A DNA stretch of 64,000 nt from DATCJA01 sp963734635 (GTDB lineage: Bacteria; Acidobacteriota; Vicinamibacteria; Vicinamibacterales; UBA2999), in the NCBI GenBank assembly GCA_963734635.1, contig CAVTIA010000003.1:496001-560000 (forward strand), in the 5' to 3' direction. The notes below the pieces were generated by a model, which worked only from the letters and a program-made list of their open reading frames with translations, did not search any database and had not been told where the DNA came from. The position numbers were made by a program, and so were the translations under genes. Each line of letters starts with the position of its first letter. Within the stretch, counting starts at the first letter, position 1. This document shows positions 25,387 to 34,273 of the stretch, one piece after another.

Positions 25387-27051
25387 TCACTGCGCCGCGA
25401 CTTTTGGTGCCGCTGCCTTGAGCGATTGCTGGTACTTGAGGATGCCGCCGGCAAGAGCCTCCGCGATCTGCTGCCGAAAATTCGTAGTTCGCAGTAGCGT
25501 GGCGTCCTGGCGGTGGGTCAGGAACGAGACTTCCACGAGCGCGCTCGGCATCGTGGCGCCCACGAGCACCATGAACGGCGCCTGCTTCACGCCGAGGTTC
25601 CGAGCGGTGCGATCGACCCTGCGCAGTTGTGCGTGCATCGACTGCTGGAGCATCGATGCAAAGTCGCGCGACTCGTCGATCTTGTTGTTGAGGGCAATCG
25701 CCTTGACGATGTCAGGCAGACTGCCCATGGTTTTCGACGACCCCGCATTCTCGCGCGCGGCGATCGCCTCGGCCTCCGGATTCGGAGCAAAATTGAGGAA
25801 ATAAGTTTCAAAACCGCGCACCGACGCGTTTGCGCTCGCGTTGGCGTGGATGGACAAGAACAGATCCGCGGCCGACCGATTAGCAATGGCGGTCCGCTGT
25901 TCGAGCGACACGTACGCGTTCGTCCGGCGCGTGAGAACCACCGCCACGCCGGGTTCCCGTGTGAGAAGTTGCTCGAGACGCACGGCAATGTCGAGCACCA
26001 GCTCCGCTTCATTCAAACCACGCACCTGCGCGCCCGGGTCGTATCCACCATGCCCCGGATCGATCACGATCCGCGAGATGCCCAGACCAAGCTGGCGCGA
26101 TAGTGAGAAGCCGCCGCGTCTATTGGCCGCAGCGCTCGACGGCGGCACGGGAGGCGCCGGCGCAGCTGGCGGCCGTGCCGGCGGGGAGTCCCTGGCGGCG
26201 GCCGTACCGGTCCGGCTGAAGCCGGACACTACGCCGACTTCCCGCGGGACGCCGACTTCGCGAGCGCCTGCGGCTCGCTCGAAATCGATCACGATGCGGT
26301 ACGGGTTGTAGAGCGAGTACACGCTGTGGCGCCCAGCGCTCTGGAGGTCGAACACCACTCGTGTCCGGCTGTCCTGTTGGCGCCCGATTCGAGCCTGCCG
26401 CACTACATCGTCTGGGAAAGCGATGGTTGCATCCTTGAGCGCTTCTACGGCCTGGGTGTTAGGCAGGTCGAGAAACATTCGCGGGGGGCCGTCCACTCGC
26501 TCCTCGTGAAAGATCGCTTCGCGTTCGAACTCGAGCGTGATGCGCAACGCATCGGGCAGAGCTTCACGCCGGATCGCCCTCAACATGGCGGGTGCGCTGC
26601 CGTCAGCAGCGTTCAGGCGGCTGACGTGCCCGGCAACGCGCGGAATCAGGGAGCTCGACGGATACTGCGACCTGAGTAACCCAAACAGCCGGAGAGCAGT
26701 GGTGCGGTCGCGAGACTCGCCAAACTGCCAGAATGCGTCCGCCGACAGCAACGCTCCCTGCCAGAGCGCATTGTCGCTGTATCCACTCTTCGGAAATTCC
26801 TGAACGAGCGCCTCATAGGTGCCGACCGTCGTCCGTACGCGGTCCAGCAACATGCCCGGCGGCTCGCCCGGTGCTTGAGTGCCGCGCTGAGGCGCGACAT
26901 CCAGCTCGCGTCGCAGGATGCGCTCGCGGCCCAGCACGTCGGTGTACACCGTCTCCGCATTCTGCGCAGCCGCTCGGGAAGCCAGGCTCGCGTCGGATGC
27001 GCCTGCGCCGGCAACCAGGAGCGCGACGAGTGCGCTACCGAAGCTGCGCAT
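25387..27051 (-). CDS. N-acetylmuramoyl-L-alanine amidase (AmiC-like) with AMIN domain
   Basis: 554 aa exported cell-wall hydrolase that splits stem peptides from peptidoglycan during division. Signal peptide FGSALVALLVAGAGA; residues ~20-150 helical repeat-like region; AMIN domain ~175-270 (ALRITLEFEREAIF, RTRVVFDLQ, YRIVIDFERA); a Pro/Ala-rich linker ~270-310; Amidase_3 domain with IVIDPGHGGYDPG, LVLDIAVRLEQ, FLSIHANAS and VEVSFLTH zinc/Glu motifs. Residues ~273-281 (SGFSRTG) are encoded by a copy of the repeat palindrome. ATG 27051 overlaps the ftsK end by 17 bases, placing it in the ftsK operon. Confidence 0.9.
   Translation of the reverse strand: MRSFGSALVALLVAGAGASDASLASRAAAQNAETVYTDVLGRERILRRELDVAPQRGTQAPGEPPGMLLDRVRTTVGTYEALVQEFPKSGYSDNALWQGALLSADAFWQFGESRDRTTALRLFGLLRSQYPSSSLIPRVAGHVSRLNAADGSAPAMLRAIRREALPDALRITLEFEREAIFHEERVDGPPRMFLDLPNTQAVEALKDATIAFPDDVVRQARIGRQQDSRTRVVFDLQSAGRHSVYSLYNPYRIVIDFERAAGAREVGVPREVGVVSGFSRTGTAAARDSPPARPPAAPAPPVPPSSAAANRRGGFSLSRQLGLGISRIVIDPGHGGYDPGAQVRGLNEAELVLDIAVRLEQLLTREPGVAVVLTRRTNAYVSLEQRTAIANRSAADLFLSIHANASANASVRGFETYFLNFAPNPEAEAIAARENAGSSKTMGSLPDIVKAIALNNKIDESRDFASMLQQSMHAQLRRVDRTARNLGVKQAPFMVLVGATMPSALVEVSFLTHRQDATLLRTTNFRQQIAEALAGGILKYQQSLKAAAPKVAAQ
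26210..26233 (-). repeat. Palindromic repeat copy inside the amidase linker
   Basis: GTCCGGCTGAAGCCGGACAC followed by TACG, the reverse-complement form of the TAGTGTCCGGCTTTAGCCGG family. It lies in frame in the low-complexity linker between AMIN and amidase domains. Confidence 0.85.
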
Positions 27052-29356
27052 CAACCTCCTCGAAATAGTTGCGGTCGACGAGCACCTCGCGCGGTTTTCC
27101 GCCCGCACTCGGAGACACGAGCCCCTCGGCCTCCATCATGTCGACGAGCCGGGCTGCGCGGCTGAACCCAATCCGGAGCTTTCGCTGCAGGTACGAGATC
27201 GAAGCCTGCCCGGTGCCTACGACAATCCGCGCCGCCTCGTCGTAGAGATCGTCCTTCTCGAACTCGAGACTGTCGGGGCCGCTCTTGTCGTCCTCAGCGG
27301 TGATCGTTTCGTCGTAAACCGGCTTGCCCTGCTTCCGCAGGAAGCTCGCGAGCCGCGCCGATTCCTGTTCCGAAATGTAAGGGCCATGAAGGCGGATGCA
27401 ACGGGAGGAGGCGGGCGGGAGGAACAGCATGTCGCCCTTGCCGAGCAGCTGTTCTGCACCGTTGCCGTCCAGAATGGTCCGAGAGTCGGTCTTCGAGGAT
27501 ACGCGGAACGAGATGCGCGACGGCAGGTTCGCCTTGATGAGTCCCGTGATGACATCGACTGAGGGGCGCTGCGTGGCCAGGATCAGATGGATGCCGACCG
27601 CGCGCGCCATCTGCGCCAGGCGTGCGATCGATTCCTCTACCTCGTTGCTGGCGACCATCATCAGATCGGCAAGCTCGTCGATCACCACGACGATGAAGGG
27701 AAGCGACCTGGGTGCGTCAGCATCCTTCACCGCACCTTCTTCGAGCGCCAACCGGATGTTGCGGTTGTATTGATCGATGTTGCGCACCCCCTCGGCGGCC
27801 AGCGTCTTGTAGCGTTCTTCCATTTCGTGAACAGCCCAGCGCAGCGCGTTGGACGCCCTCTTGGGATCGACCACCACCGGCGTCAGCAGGTGAGGAATGT
27901 CCTCGTACATCCCCAACTCCAGTCGCTTGGGATCGATCATGATGAGCCGCACGTCATCCGGAGTCGCGCGGTACAGGATGCTCGTCAACATCGAATTGAG
28001 ACCCACCGACTTGCCCGTTCCCGTCGAACCGGCAATGAGCAGGTGCGGCATCGATGCGAGATCCGTGACGTACGGTTCGCCGTGAATGGTCTTGCCGAGA
28101 GCGAGCGTCAGCTTCGATAGCGATCGCCGATACGCGTCCGACTCCAGCAGTTCGCGCAGCGAGATTGTTTCGCGATTCGGGTTGGGAATCTGAATTCCGA
28201 CCGTTGACTTGCCCGGTATCCGATCGATGAGCACCGATTCGGCCTTCATGGCGAGGCTCAGATCGTCTGACAGCCCGGTCACCTTGCTGTATTTGACGCC
28301 CGGTTCGGGCTTGAATTCGAACGTGGTCACGACAGGGCCGGGGTGGATCTGCGCGACCTGGCCTTCCACTGCGAATTCGCGGCACTTTTCCTCGAGCTGC
28401 CGCGCCGCTTCCATGAGCTCCCGCTCATCGATCTTTCGTTCCGTGCGGGGCGGATCGAGCAGCGACGCCGGCGGAAGCGTGTACGCACCCTGACGTCGGG
28501 GCACCGGCTTCGCAGGCGGGTCGGGCAGCGGAAGCGTCGATTCTGCCGGCTTGCGCCCCACCACGGGGATCCGGGATCGGGGATCGAGGATCGGGGATCC
28601 GGGATCCGCGATGCGCGGCGAGCCGCCTCCTGCGATCCGGGAAGCGTGGTCCGCACTCCGCGATCCGGAACCCGCGATTCCGCCGGATCCCGGATCCCCG
28701 ATCCCCGATCCCGACTTGAGATGCTTCGCGATGACATTCCGACGCTCGCGCTCTTTACGGTGCCGTTCGATCCAGAGCCGCGCCCATCCAACGCCGCGAG
28801 CCGACAGGTCGCGCGATTCCTGACTTGCCTGCGCGAACAGCCGCCCGAACGAAAACTGCGTCGACAGGATGACGGACAACGTCATCATCGTGAGCAGCGC
28901 GATCAGCGATCCGGTCCGATTCAGGTAGTTGGATAGTGCCGACTCGAGCCACGTGCCGATCGATCCGCCCGGCTGGAAGCTCTCTCCCGCTACCTCGCCC
29001 GCGCCGAAGAGCAGGCTTAGAAACGCGCTGGTGCAGCAGCAGAACAGCGTGACACCGAACAGCTTCGTGTAGGCCGCATCGAGCGGCTGACACCAGAAGT
29101 AGTGCCAGCCGACAATGCCGACGATGAGAGGCAGCAGATACGCCGCAGAGCCGAACAGCTGGAAGGAAAGTTCAGCGAGGAATGCTCCGACACGGCCGAC
29201 GAAGTTCGCAGGAGGCTGCGGCGAGTCGGTCGTGAAGAACCAGACCGGGTCGGTCGGTTCATAGCTCACGAGAGCAATGAGCCAGATCAGCGCGAGCGCA
29301 AAGAGCGCCACGCCGACGAACTCGCTGATGCGGCGCGACAGAGTGGACTGCGACAT
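27035..29356 (-). CDS. ftsK: DNA translocase FtsK/SpoIIIE
   Basis: 774 aa from ATG 29356 (frame open to 29494). Pumps chromosomal DNA through the closing septum. About four N-terminal transmembrane segments (FVGVALFALALIWLIALV, AAYLLPLIVGIVGW, LFGVTLFCCCTSAFLSLLF, LIALLTMMTLSVILS), a linker, and the motor: Walker A IAGSTGTGKSVGLN, Walker B LIMIDPKRLELGMYED, then the C-terminal gamma winged helix (LQRKLRIGFSRAARLVDMMEAEGLV) that reads KOPS-like sites. Linker residues ~215-264 are encoded by a long GGGATC-rich inverted repeat. Start overlaps the RNase J stop by one base. Confidence 0.95.
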   Translation of the reverse strand: MSQSTLSRRISEFVGVALFALALIWLIALVSYEPTDPVWFFTTDSPQPPANFVGRVGAFLAELSFQLFGSAAYLLPLIVGIVGWHYFWCQPLDAAYTKLFGVTLFCCCTSAFLSLLFGAGEVAGESFQPGGSIGTWLESALSNYLNRTGSLIALLTMMTLSVILSTQFSFGRLFAQASQESRDLSARGVGWARLWIERHRKERERRNVIAKHLKSGSGIGDPGSGGIAGSGSRSADHASRIAGGGSPRIADPGSPILDPRSRIPVVGRKPAESTLPLPDPPAKPVPRRQGAYTLPPASLLDPPRTERKIDERELMEAARQLEEKCREFAVEGQVAQIHPGPVVTTFEFKPEPGVKYSKVTGLSDDLSLAMKAESVLIDRIPGKSTVGIQIPNPNRETISLRELLESDAYRRSLSKLTLALGKTIHGEPYVTDLASMPHLLIAGSTGTGKSVGLNSMLTSILYRATPDDVRLIMIDPKRLELGMYEDIPHLLTPVVVDPKRASNALRWAVHEMEERYKTLAAEGVRNIDQYNRNIRLALEEGAVKDADAPRSLPFIVVVIDELADLMMVASNEVEESIARLAQMARAVGIHLILATQRPSVDVITGLIKANLPSRISFRVSSKTDSRTILDGNGAEQLLGKGDMLFLPPASSRCIRLHGPYISEQESARLASFLRKQGKPVYDETITAEDDKSGPDSLEFEKDDLYDEAARIVVGTGQASISYLQRKLRIGFSRAARLVDMMEAEGLVSPSAGGKPREVLVDRNYFEEVDAQLR
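28565..28713. repeat. GGGATC-rich inverted repeat inside the ftsK linker
   Basis: Left arm from 28565 (GGGGATCCGGGATCGGGGAT and on to ~28610) and right arm ~28645-28713 (ending CCCCGATCCCCGATCCC) are roughly reverse complementary; the centre is diverged GATCC-rich sequence. Same unit as in trpC. It keeps the ftsK frame open and codes Gly/Ser/Asp/Pro-rich linker. Confidence 0.85.
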
Positions 29357-31053
29357 CAGATCTCCATGAGCACCGGCAGTACCAGCGGCCGGCGGCCCGA
29401 ACGCTTCTTGAAGAACCTCCGCAGCTCCCCGCGAAGCTTCTCCGTCATCAGCCCGTGATCGGTTCGTTCCTCGACGCTCGACGCCGCGATGCATTCGGCG
29501 ACGACACCGGCGGCGTCCCGGAAGATAGACGACTCCTCGCCTTCGCCGACGACAAAGCCGCGGGCCACCATTTCCGGCTCGCCGACCAGCGCGCCGGTCT
29601 GGCGGTTAATGGCCACCACCGCCACGACGACGCCGTCGCCGGCGAGGTGGCGCCGATCTCTGAGGACTTCATCGCCGATTTCGCCGATGCGCGTGACGTC
29701 GATGAGCACCCGACCGGCCGGCGCCTTGTCAGCGATTCGTGCGCCACGTTTGTCGAACTGGATCACGTCGCCGTTTTCCGCGAGCAGGACTTGCAGCTCT
29801 TGCTCCGTGCCCGCCAGCACCCGTTGCGCCTCCCGCGCGTGCTGTGCCAGATGCCGGTACTCACCGTGAATCGGCACGAAGTACCGCGGACGTACGAGCG
29901 ACAGCACAAGCTTCAGCTCCTCGGCGCTCCCGTGTCCGGAGACGTGCACGTGCTTGATCGATTCGGTCACCACGTCGGCACCCCTGCGCGCGATATGGCT
30001 GATCGTCCGGGCGATCGCCTTTTCGTTGCCGGGAATGGGCCGCGCCGAGAAGACGACTGTGTCATCGGGTCCGAGGCGGACGAACCGGTGGTCGTCGATG
30101 GAAATGCGTGGAAGCGCCGACTGTGGTTCTCCCTGCGAGCCGGTCGTGATGCAGAGCAGATCCTGCGAGGCATGGCTCGGCACGTCCACGTCGCGAATCT
30201 GCACCCCGGCGGGAATGCGGAGAAAGCCGAGACGCTGGGCGATTTCCGCGTTCTTGACCATGCTGCGGCCGACGAATGCGACGCGGCGCTCGAACTGTAC
30301 GGCCAGGTCCACCAGGACCTGCATCCGATAGATGCTGGAAGAAAACGTTGCGACGACAAGCTTGCCGTGGGTGCTGGTAAACAGTTCCTCGAAGGCGTCG
30401 ATGACCTCGATCTCGGGACCCGTGAATCCCTTACGGTCGACGTTGGTGCTGTCGGCGAAGAGCGCCAGCACACCGCTGCGCCCGAGCTCCGCAAACCGGT
30501 GCAGGTCGAAATGCTCGCCGTCGATTGGCGTCTGGTCGATCTTGAAGTCGCCTGTGTGGACGATGAGCCCGACGGGCGTCGTAATGGCCAGCGCGACGCA
30601 ATCGGGCATGCTGTGGGTGACACGGATGAATTCCACCGAAAACGGGCCGACGGTGACGACATCGTGCGGCTTGACCGTTTTCAGCCGATCGCCGGCGTCG
30701 ATCGAGTGCTCTTCCAGCTTCGGCTCGATCAGCGCGAGTGTCATGGCCGTGCCGTAGACCGGTCCGTCGAACAGCGGCAGCACGTGCGGCACGGCGCCGA
30801 TGTGATCCTCGTGGCCATGCGTCAGGATCAGCGCACGCACCTGGTCCCGGCGGGATTCCAGATAGGTGAGGTCGGGAATGATCAGGTCGACGCCGAGCTG
30901 GTCCGGGTCGGGGAACATCACCCCGGCATCGATAACGATGGTCGTGTTCTCCCACGACACCGCCATCATGTTCATGCCGAACTCGCCGAGACCTCCCAGA
31001 GGTACGATCTCGAGCCTGGACGGAGACACGACCGGTACGGCGGACTGATTCAT
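29356..31053 (-). CDS. rnj: Ribonuclease J
   Basis: 565 aa. Metallo-beta-lactamase/beta-CASP exo- and endoribonuclease for mRNA turnover and rRNA maturation. HGHEDHIG (79-86) zinc motif, VTHSMPDC, HTGDFKID, FADSTNVDR, beta-CASP motifs (ATFSSSIYRMQ, GSQGEPQSAL, SARPIPGNE) and IHGEYRHL near 385; the C-terminal ~110 residues form the usual dimer-related domain. It replaces RNase E style turnover in many phyla. Directly upstream of ftsK with a one-base overlap. Confidence 0.95.
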   Translation of the reverse strand: MNQSAVPVVSPSRLEIVPLGGLGEFGMNMMAVSWENTTIVIDAGVMFPDPDQLGVDLIIPDLTYLESRRDQVRALILTHGHEDHIGAVPHVLPLFDGPVYGTAMTLALIEPKLEEHSIDAGDRLKTVKPHDVVTVGPFSVEFIRVTHSMPDCVALAITTPVGLIVHTGDFKIDQTPIDGEHFDLHRFAELGRSGVLALFADSTNVDRKGFTGPEIEVIDAFEELFTSTHGKLVVATFSSSIYRMQVLVDLAVQFERRVAFVGRSMVKNAEIAQRLGFLRIPAGVQIRDVDVPSHASQDLLCITTGSQGEPQSALPRISIDDHRFVRLGPDDTVVFSARPIPGNEKAIARTISHIARRGADVVTESIKHVHVSGHGSAEELKLVLSLVRPRYFVPIHGEYRHLAQHAREAQRVLAGTEQELQVLLAENGDVIQFDKRGARIADKAPAGRVLIDVTRIGEIGDEVLRDRRHLAGDGVVVAVVAINRQTGALVGEPEMVARGFVVGEGEESSIFRDAAGVVAECIAASSVEERTDHGLMTEKLRGELRRFFKKRSGRRPLVLPVLMEI

Positions 31054-31245
31054 CGAAGCCCAGCTTCACACACGGCTATGCTGTTCGGCCGCAACGATCG
31101 TCCAGGCGGACGCTGTTGCGGGATCCCGACGCGCGCGGTCGGGGGAGGCGGCTGGAAACGCCTTCAACCTTCGATCAACCCGGTGCTGTTCCGAGCCTCG
31201 TCGAAGGGTAAAAACCGGGCAGGATCAACAACTTGCCGGCGAAAA

Positions 31246-32067
31246 CTATAGCACAGCTCTCGAAAGCCGCACCACGTCGGCGACTGTCAAGGTCTGGGGC
31301 CGTTGCGAGGGATCGAGGCCCGCGCGCTCGATGACCTCTTCGGCCGAACGCCCGAGCGAGGAAGCAAGCGGTCGGAGCGCATTCCGCAGGGTCTTGCGGC
31401 GATGGATGAACACGCCACGAACGACGCGTTCGAAGGTGGCGCGATCGGCGCCGTCGGTCATCTGCCGGAATCGCAACCGGACCAGGGCGGAGTGGACTTT
31501 CGGGGCCGGTCGAAATGCGCCCGGCGGGAGCGTCAGCAAAGGCTCGACATTGGCAACGAGGCCGGCCTGCAGCGCCAGCGTACCGTAGCTGGAGGAGCCT
31601 GGGCGAGCCACAAGCCGGTCGGCGACCTCCTTTTGAAGCATCAGGGTTGCGTCGGAGAACGTCTTTCCCTCGTCTGCTTTGCTGAGAAGGCGAAGAAGAA
31701 TCGGCGACGAGATGTTGTAGGGGAGATTGCCGACCACGCGCAGCGGCTTCGGCTGGTCTTGCAGCAGCTTGGCCAAGTCGACCGACAGGATGTCGCCGGT
31801 GACGACATCGACATTGGCAGCCACCATTCCTGGCAAGGCAGCGGCAAGGTTTCGATCGATCTCGACTGCGAGGATTCGTTTGACCAGCGGCGCGAGAGCG
31901 GTCGTCAGAGCTCCGCGGCCCGGCCCGATTTCGAGAAATGTGTCGTCAGAGGACGGCGCGAGTACGTGGAGCAGCTTGTCGACCCACGCGGGCTCGAGGA
32001 AGTGCTGCCCGAAACGCTTCCGTGGACGCGGATAGGACCGGTCACGCCTCGTCTCCGTCGGCGTCAC
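31246..32067 (-). CDS. rsmA: 16S rRNA (adenine(1518)-N6/adenine(1519)-N6)-dimethyltransferase
   Basis: Dimethylates two adjacent adenines in helix 45 of 16S rRNA. RKRFGQHFL is the family start; SAM motif LEIGPGRGALT, acidic AVEID, VTGDIL, NLPYNISSPIL catalytic motif and the helical C-terminal domain (HRRKTLRNAL) are present. About 273 aa from the GTG at 32067; an ATG at 32139 would overlap the upstream zincin gene by 98 bases and is unlikely. Follows the zincin gene with a 26-base overlap. 31054-31245 after it holds no gene I can see. Confidence 0.92.
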   Translation of the reverse strand: MTPTETRRDRSYPRPRKRFGQHFLEPAWVDKLLHVLAPSSDDTFLEIGPGRGALTTALAPLVKRILAVEIDRNLAAALPGMVAANVDVVTGDILSVDLAKLLQDQPKPLRVVGNLPYNISSPILLRLLSKADEGKTFSDATLMLQKEVADRLVARPGSSSYGTLALQAGLVANVEPLLTLPPGAFRPAPKVHSALVRLRFRQMTDGADRATFERVVRGVFIHRRKTLRNALRPLASSLGRSAEEVIERAGLDPSQRPQTLTVADVVRLSRAVL

Positions 32068-32452
32068 GCGCCTGACCGCGCCAATAGCGCTCCTCGATTT
32101 CTTCGATTTCCTGCTCACTGAGGCCAAAGTAGTGGCCAACCTCGTGGATCAATGTTTCGCCGATGACGGCGCGAATCTCGTCGGCATCTTCGCAGTCTTC
32201 TTCGATCGGCCGCTGAAAGATCGTGATCCGATCGGGAAGCGCGTTGCCGAACGCCCAGGTGCGCTCGGTCAGCGGGGTGCCCTGGTACAACCCGTACAGT
32301 GAATCGGGCGGCTCGATGTCCATCTCCCTGAGCAGCTCGAGACTGGGCTCGGTCTCGACGACGAGCGCGAGATTCTGCATTTCGCGGCGGAAGCGCTTCG
32401 GGATGAGCGCAACGGCTTCACGAACGAGACGCTCGAACTCGACGCGTGTCAT
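32042..32452 (-). CDS. Minimal zincin metallopeptidase-like protein
   Basis: 136 aa. Compact zincin of the PF06262 (zincin-like) type: IGETLIHEVGHYFGLSE gives HExxHxxG with the following acidic cluster. Conserved PDRITIFQRPIE segment upstream of the motif fits that family. Substrate unknown. The start ATG 32452 lies inside the nth 3' end, and the gene overlaps rsmA, so the chain nth - zincin - rsmA is tightly coupled. Confidence 0.85.
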   Translation of the reverse strand: MTRVEFERLVREAVALIPKRFRREMQNLALVVETEPSLELLREMDIEPPDSLYGLYQGTPLTERTWAFGNALPDRITIFQRPIEEDCEDADEIRAVIGETLIHEVGHYFGLSEQEIEEIEERYWRGQARDADGDEA

Positions 32453-33131
32453 GTGGAGCTCCGCTCTTCGGTCGGCGGGGCACTCCTTCTGCTGAAACGA
32501 CCCGACGATAGTACTCGCAATCCTTGCGCACCGAGCAGCGGCCGCACAGCGGTTTTGGCCGGCAGATGCGGCGGCCGTGCAGGATTTGCACGTCGGATGC
32601 AAGCGTCCACATGCTCTTCGGCAGCGACGCGCAGAGCTGCGCTTCGACGCGTTCGGGGTCGTCGCTGTTCGCCAGGCCGATTCGGTTTGCGACCCGCAGC
32701 ACATGGCGATCGACTGGCAGTCCAGGGACGCTGAGCGCATGGCCGAGCACGACGTTGGCCGTCTTCCTCCCGACGCCCGGCAGCGCCGTCAACGCGTCCA
32801 TGTCCGCTGGAACCTGGCCATCGTGCTGATCGACAAGCTGCCGGGACATTCCGATGAGCGCCTTGGCCTTCTGGCGGAAAAAACCGGTCGACAGAATCAG
32901 CTTTTCGAGCTCGGAGGTCGATGCCGCCGCCAGCGACCGCGCGTCAGGATAGCGAGCAAAAAGAGCCGGCGTGACGATGTTTACACGCTCGTCGGTCGAC
33001 TGCGCGGACAGGATGGTGGCGACGAGCAGCTCGAACGGGTTGCGATAGTGCAGCTCGGTGTCGGCGTTGGGATGCTGCTTTGCCAGCGTCCGAATGATGC
33101 GACGGACGTCTGCGGGAGACTTCGTGGCCAA
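32418..33131 (-). CDS. nth: Endonuclease III (base excision repair)
   Basis: 237 aa DNA glycosylase/AP lyase for oxidised pyrimidines. LLVATILSAQSTDERVN, the helix-hairpin-helix LPGVGRKTANVVLG and PVDRHVLRVANR with catalytic Asp region are typical (catalytic Lys is the K of VGRKTAN). A C-terminal [4Fe-4S] cluster site is present as CRPKPLCGRCSVRKDC, spacing C-x5-C-x2-C-x5-C, one residue shorter in the first gap than the usual x6. A ~25-residue basic tail follows. Lies between the DUF3467 gene and the zincin gene. Confidence 0.94.
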   Translation of the reverse strand: MATKSPADVRRIIRTLAKQHPNADTELHYRNPFELLVATILSAQSTDERVNIVTPALFARYPDARSLAAASTSELEKLILSTGFFRQKAKALIGMSRQLVDQHDGQVPADMDALTALPGVGRKTANVVLGHALSVPGLPVDRHVLRVANRIGLANSDDPERVEAQLCASLPKSMWTLASDVQILHGRRICRPKPLCGRCSVRKDCEYYRRVVSAEGVPRRPKSGAPHDTRRVRASRS

Positions 33132-33136
33132 GGAAC

Positions 33137-33460
33137 CTAGTGAACCGGTCCCTTCGTCCAGCCGACGTTCGAGTACGAGTCGGAGAACACCCGCATGTGC
33201 TCCTGTAGCGCCGCCACCAGATTCGGGATGAACTGGACCGGCACGACAATGCGGGCGCGAACCGGGGCGCGGACGACGTGCTGATTTTCCGCCTCGCGCA
33301 ACTCCTTGTCGGAGAGCGGCATCACCTCGCAGAAGGTGAGCGTGAAATCGAACGGGGTATGCGCAATGGAGCAGAAGTTTGCGTAGATGCGCGGCCCGCC
33401 GGGATCTTCGTCAGGGATGATGGTGAAGTTGATTTGCTTGCGTTCAGGCTGATCGGACAT
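33137..33460 (-). CDS. DUF3467 protein
   Basis: 107 aa. INFTIIPDEDPGGPRIYANFCSI-like N-terminus and HTPFDFTLTFCE, followed by RIVVPVQFIPNLVAALQEHM, fit the DUF3467 family (function unknown, widespread in Acidobacteria and Deltaproteobacteria). Predicted beta-sandwich with a C-terminal helix, cytosolic. Between lexA and nth on the same strand, six bases before nth. Confidence 0.85.
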   Translation of the reverse strand: MSDQPERKQINFTIIPDEDPGGPRIYANFCSIAHTPFDFTLTFCEVMPLSDKELREAENQHVVRAPVRARIVVPVQFIPNLVAALQEHMRVFSDSYSNVGWTKGPVH

Positions 33461-33474
33461 GGGCTAATGGTACG

Positions 33475-34080
33475 TTAGTACTTCCTCATCACCCCCACCA
33501 CGACACCCTGAACCTGCACCCGGTCGGCCTCGATGAAGATGGGCTGCATCGCCGGGTTGGCGGGTTGCAGGCGCACTCGTCCGTTCTCGCGATAGAACTT
33601 CTTCAGGGTCACGTCCAGGCCTCCCACGAGCGCGATGACCATCTCGCCGTTGTCAGCCGACTTCCGGTCTTCCACGATGACGAAGTCGCCATCCCGGATT
33701 TGCTCGTCGATCATCGAGTCGCCTTTGACTCGGAGCACGTAGCTGTCGCGCTTGCCGACCAGTCCTTCGGGTACGGCGATCGTTTCGTTTGATGCCACCG
33801 CCTCGATGGGTGCGCCGGCGGCCACAAACCCGAGCAGCGGCAGCTCCACGGCCCGGCTGCCGACACGCGTTGGCACGAGCTCAACCGACCGGCTTCGGTT
33901 CCAGGCGCGCCGGATGAACCCCTTCTCCTGGAGGTTCGTCAGATGTTTGTGGACGGTGGCGAGCGACGACAGGCTGAAGCGGCGCCCGATTTCCTCGAGG
34001 CTCGGTGCATATCCATGCTGTTGAATGAACTCGTTCAGGTAATCGAGGATTTCGCGCTGGCGTTTCGTAAGCGGAAGCAC
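33475..34080 (-). CDS. lexA: SOS repressor LexA
   Basis: 201 aa from GTG 34080, which has GGAGG six bases upstream on its strand; an ATG at 34101 is in frame but poorer. N-terminal winged helix (LTKRQREILDYLNEFIQQHG, HKHLTNLQEKGFI), Ala88-Gly89 self-cleavage site in VAAGAP, catalytic Ser122 (KGDSMID) and Lys160 (VTLKKF). Represses DNA-damage genes until RecA-driven autocleavage. Downstream genes DUF3467 and nth on the same strand may share its transcript, which would put nth under damage control. Confidence 0.95.
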   Translation of the reverse strand: MLPLTKRQREILDYLNEFIQQHGYAPSLEEIGRRFSLSSLATVHKHLTNLQEKGFIRRAWNRSRSVELVPTRVGSRAVELPLLGFVAAGAPIEAVASNETIAVPEGLVGKRDSYVLRVKGDSMIDEQIRDGDFVIVEDRKSADNGEMVIALVGGLDVTLKKFYRENGRVRLQPANPAMQPIFIEADRVQVQGVVVGVMRKY

Positions 34081-34178
34081 GTCGTTCCTCCATCGCCGCA
34101 CAGTGGGTCAGCATCCGTGCGGCGGTTTCGCCGGGACATCAAGCGCATCGGCCTTTTTGGTGGCTGAGGTGCCGCGAC

Positions 34179-34192
34179 TATATGCGAATATA
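34179..34192. promoter_or_regulatory. TATAT-GCGA-ATATA palindrome between lexA and a divergent gene
   Basis: An inverted repeat of five-base arms around four bases in the lexA upstream region, AT-rich in a GC-rich setting. It could be an autoregulatory LexA site or contain -10 sequence (TATAGT on the minus strand). Not close to the E. coli CTG-N10-CAG box; assignment is a guess. Confidence 0.3.
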
Positions 34193-34273
34193 AGGCGAAG
34201 ATCAAGGACCGATCGGCACCGATAAGAGCGAAGGGAAGGTGCTACACTGCCAAAGACGTCCTTTCAACGTTCC

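Noticed and set aside
29455..31251. Long open frame antisense to the RNase J gene
   Set aside because: Same reason: shadow frame without recognisable domain.
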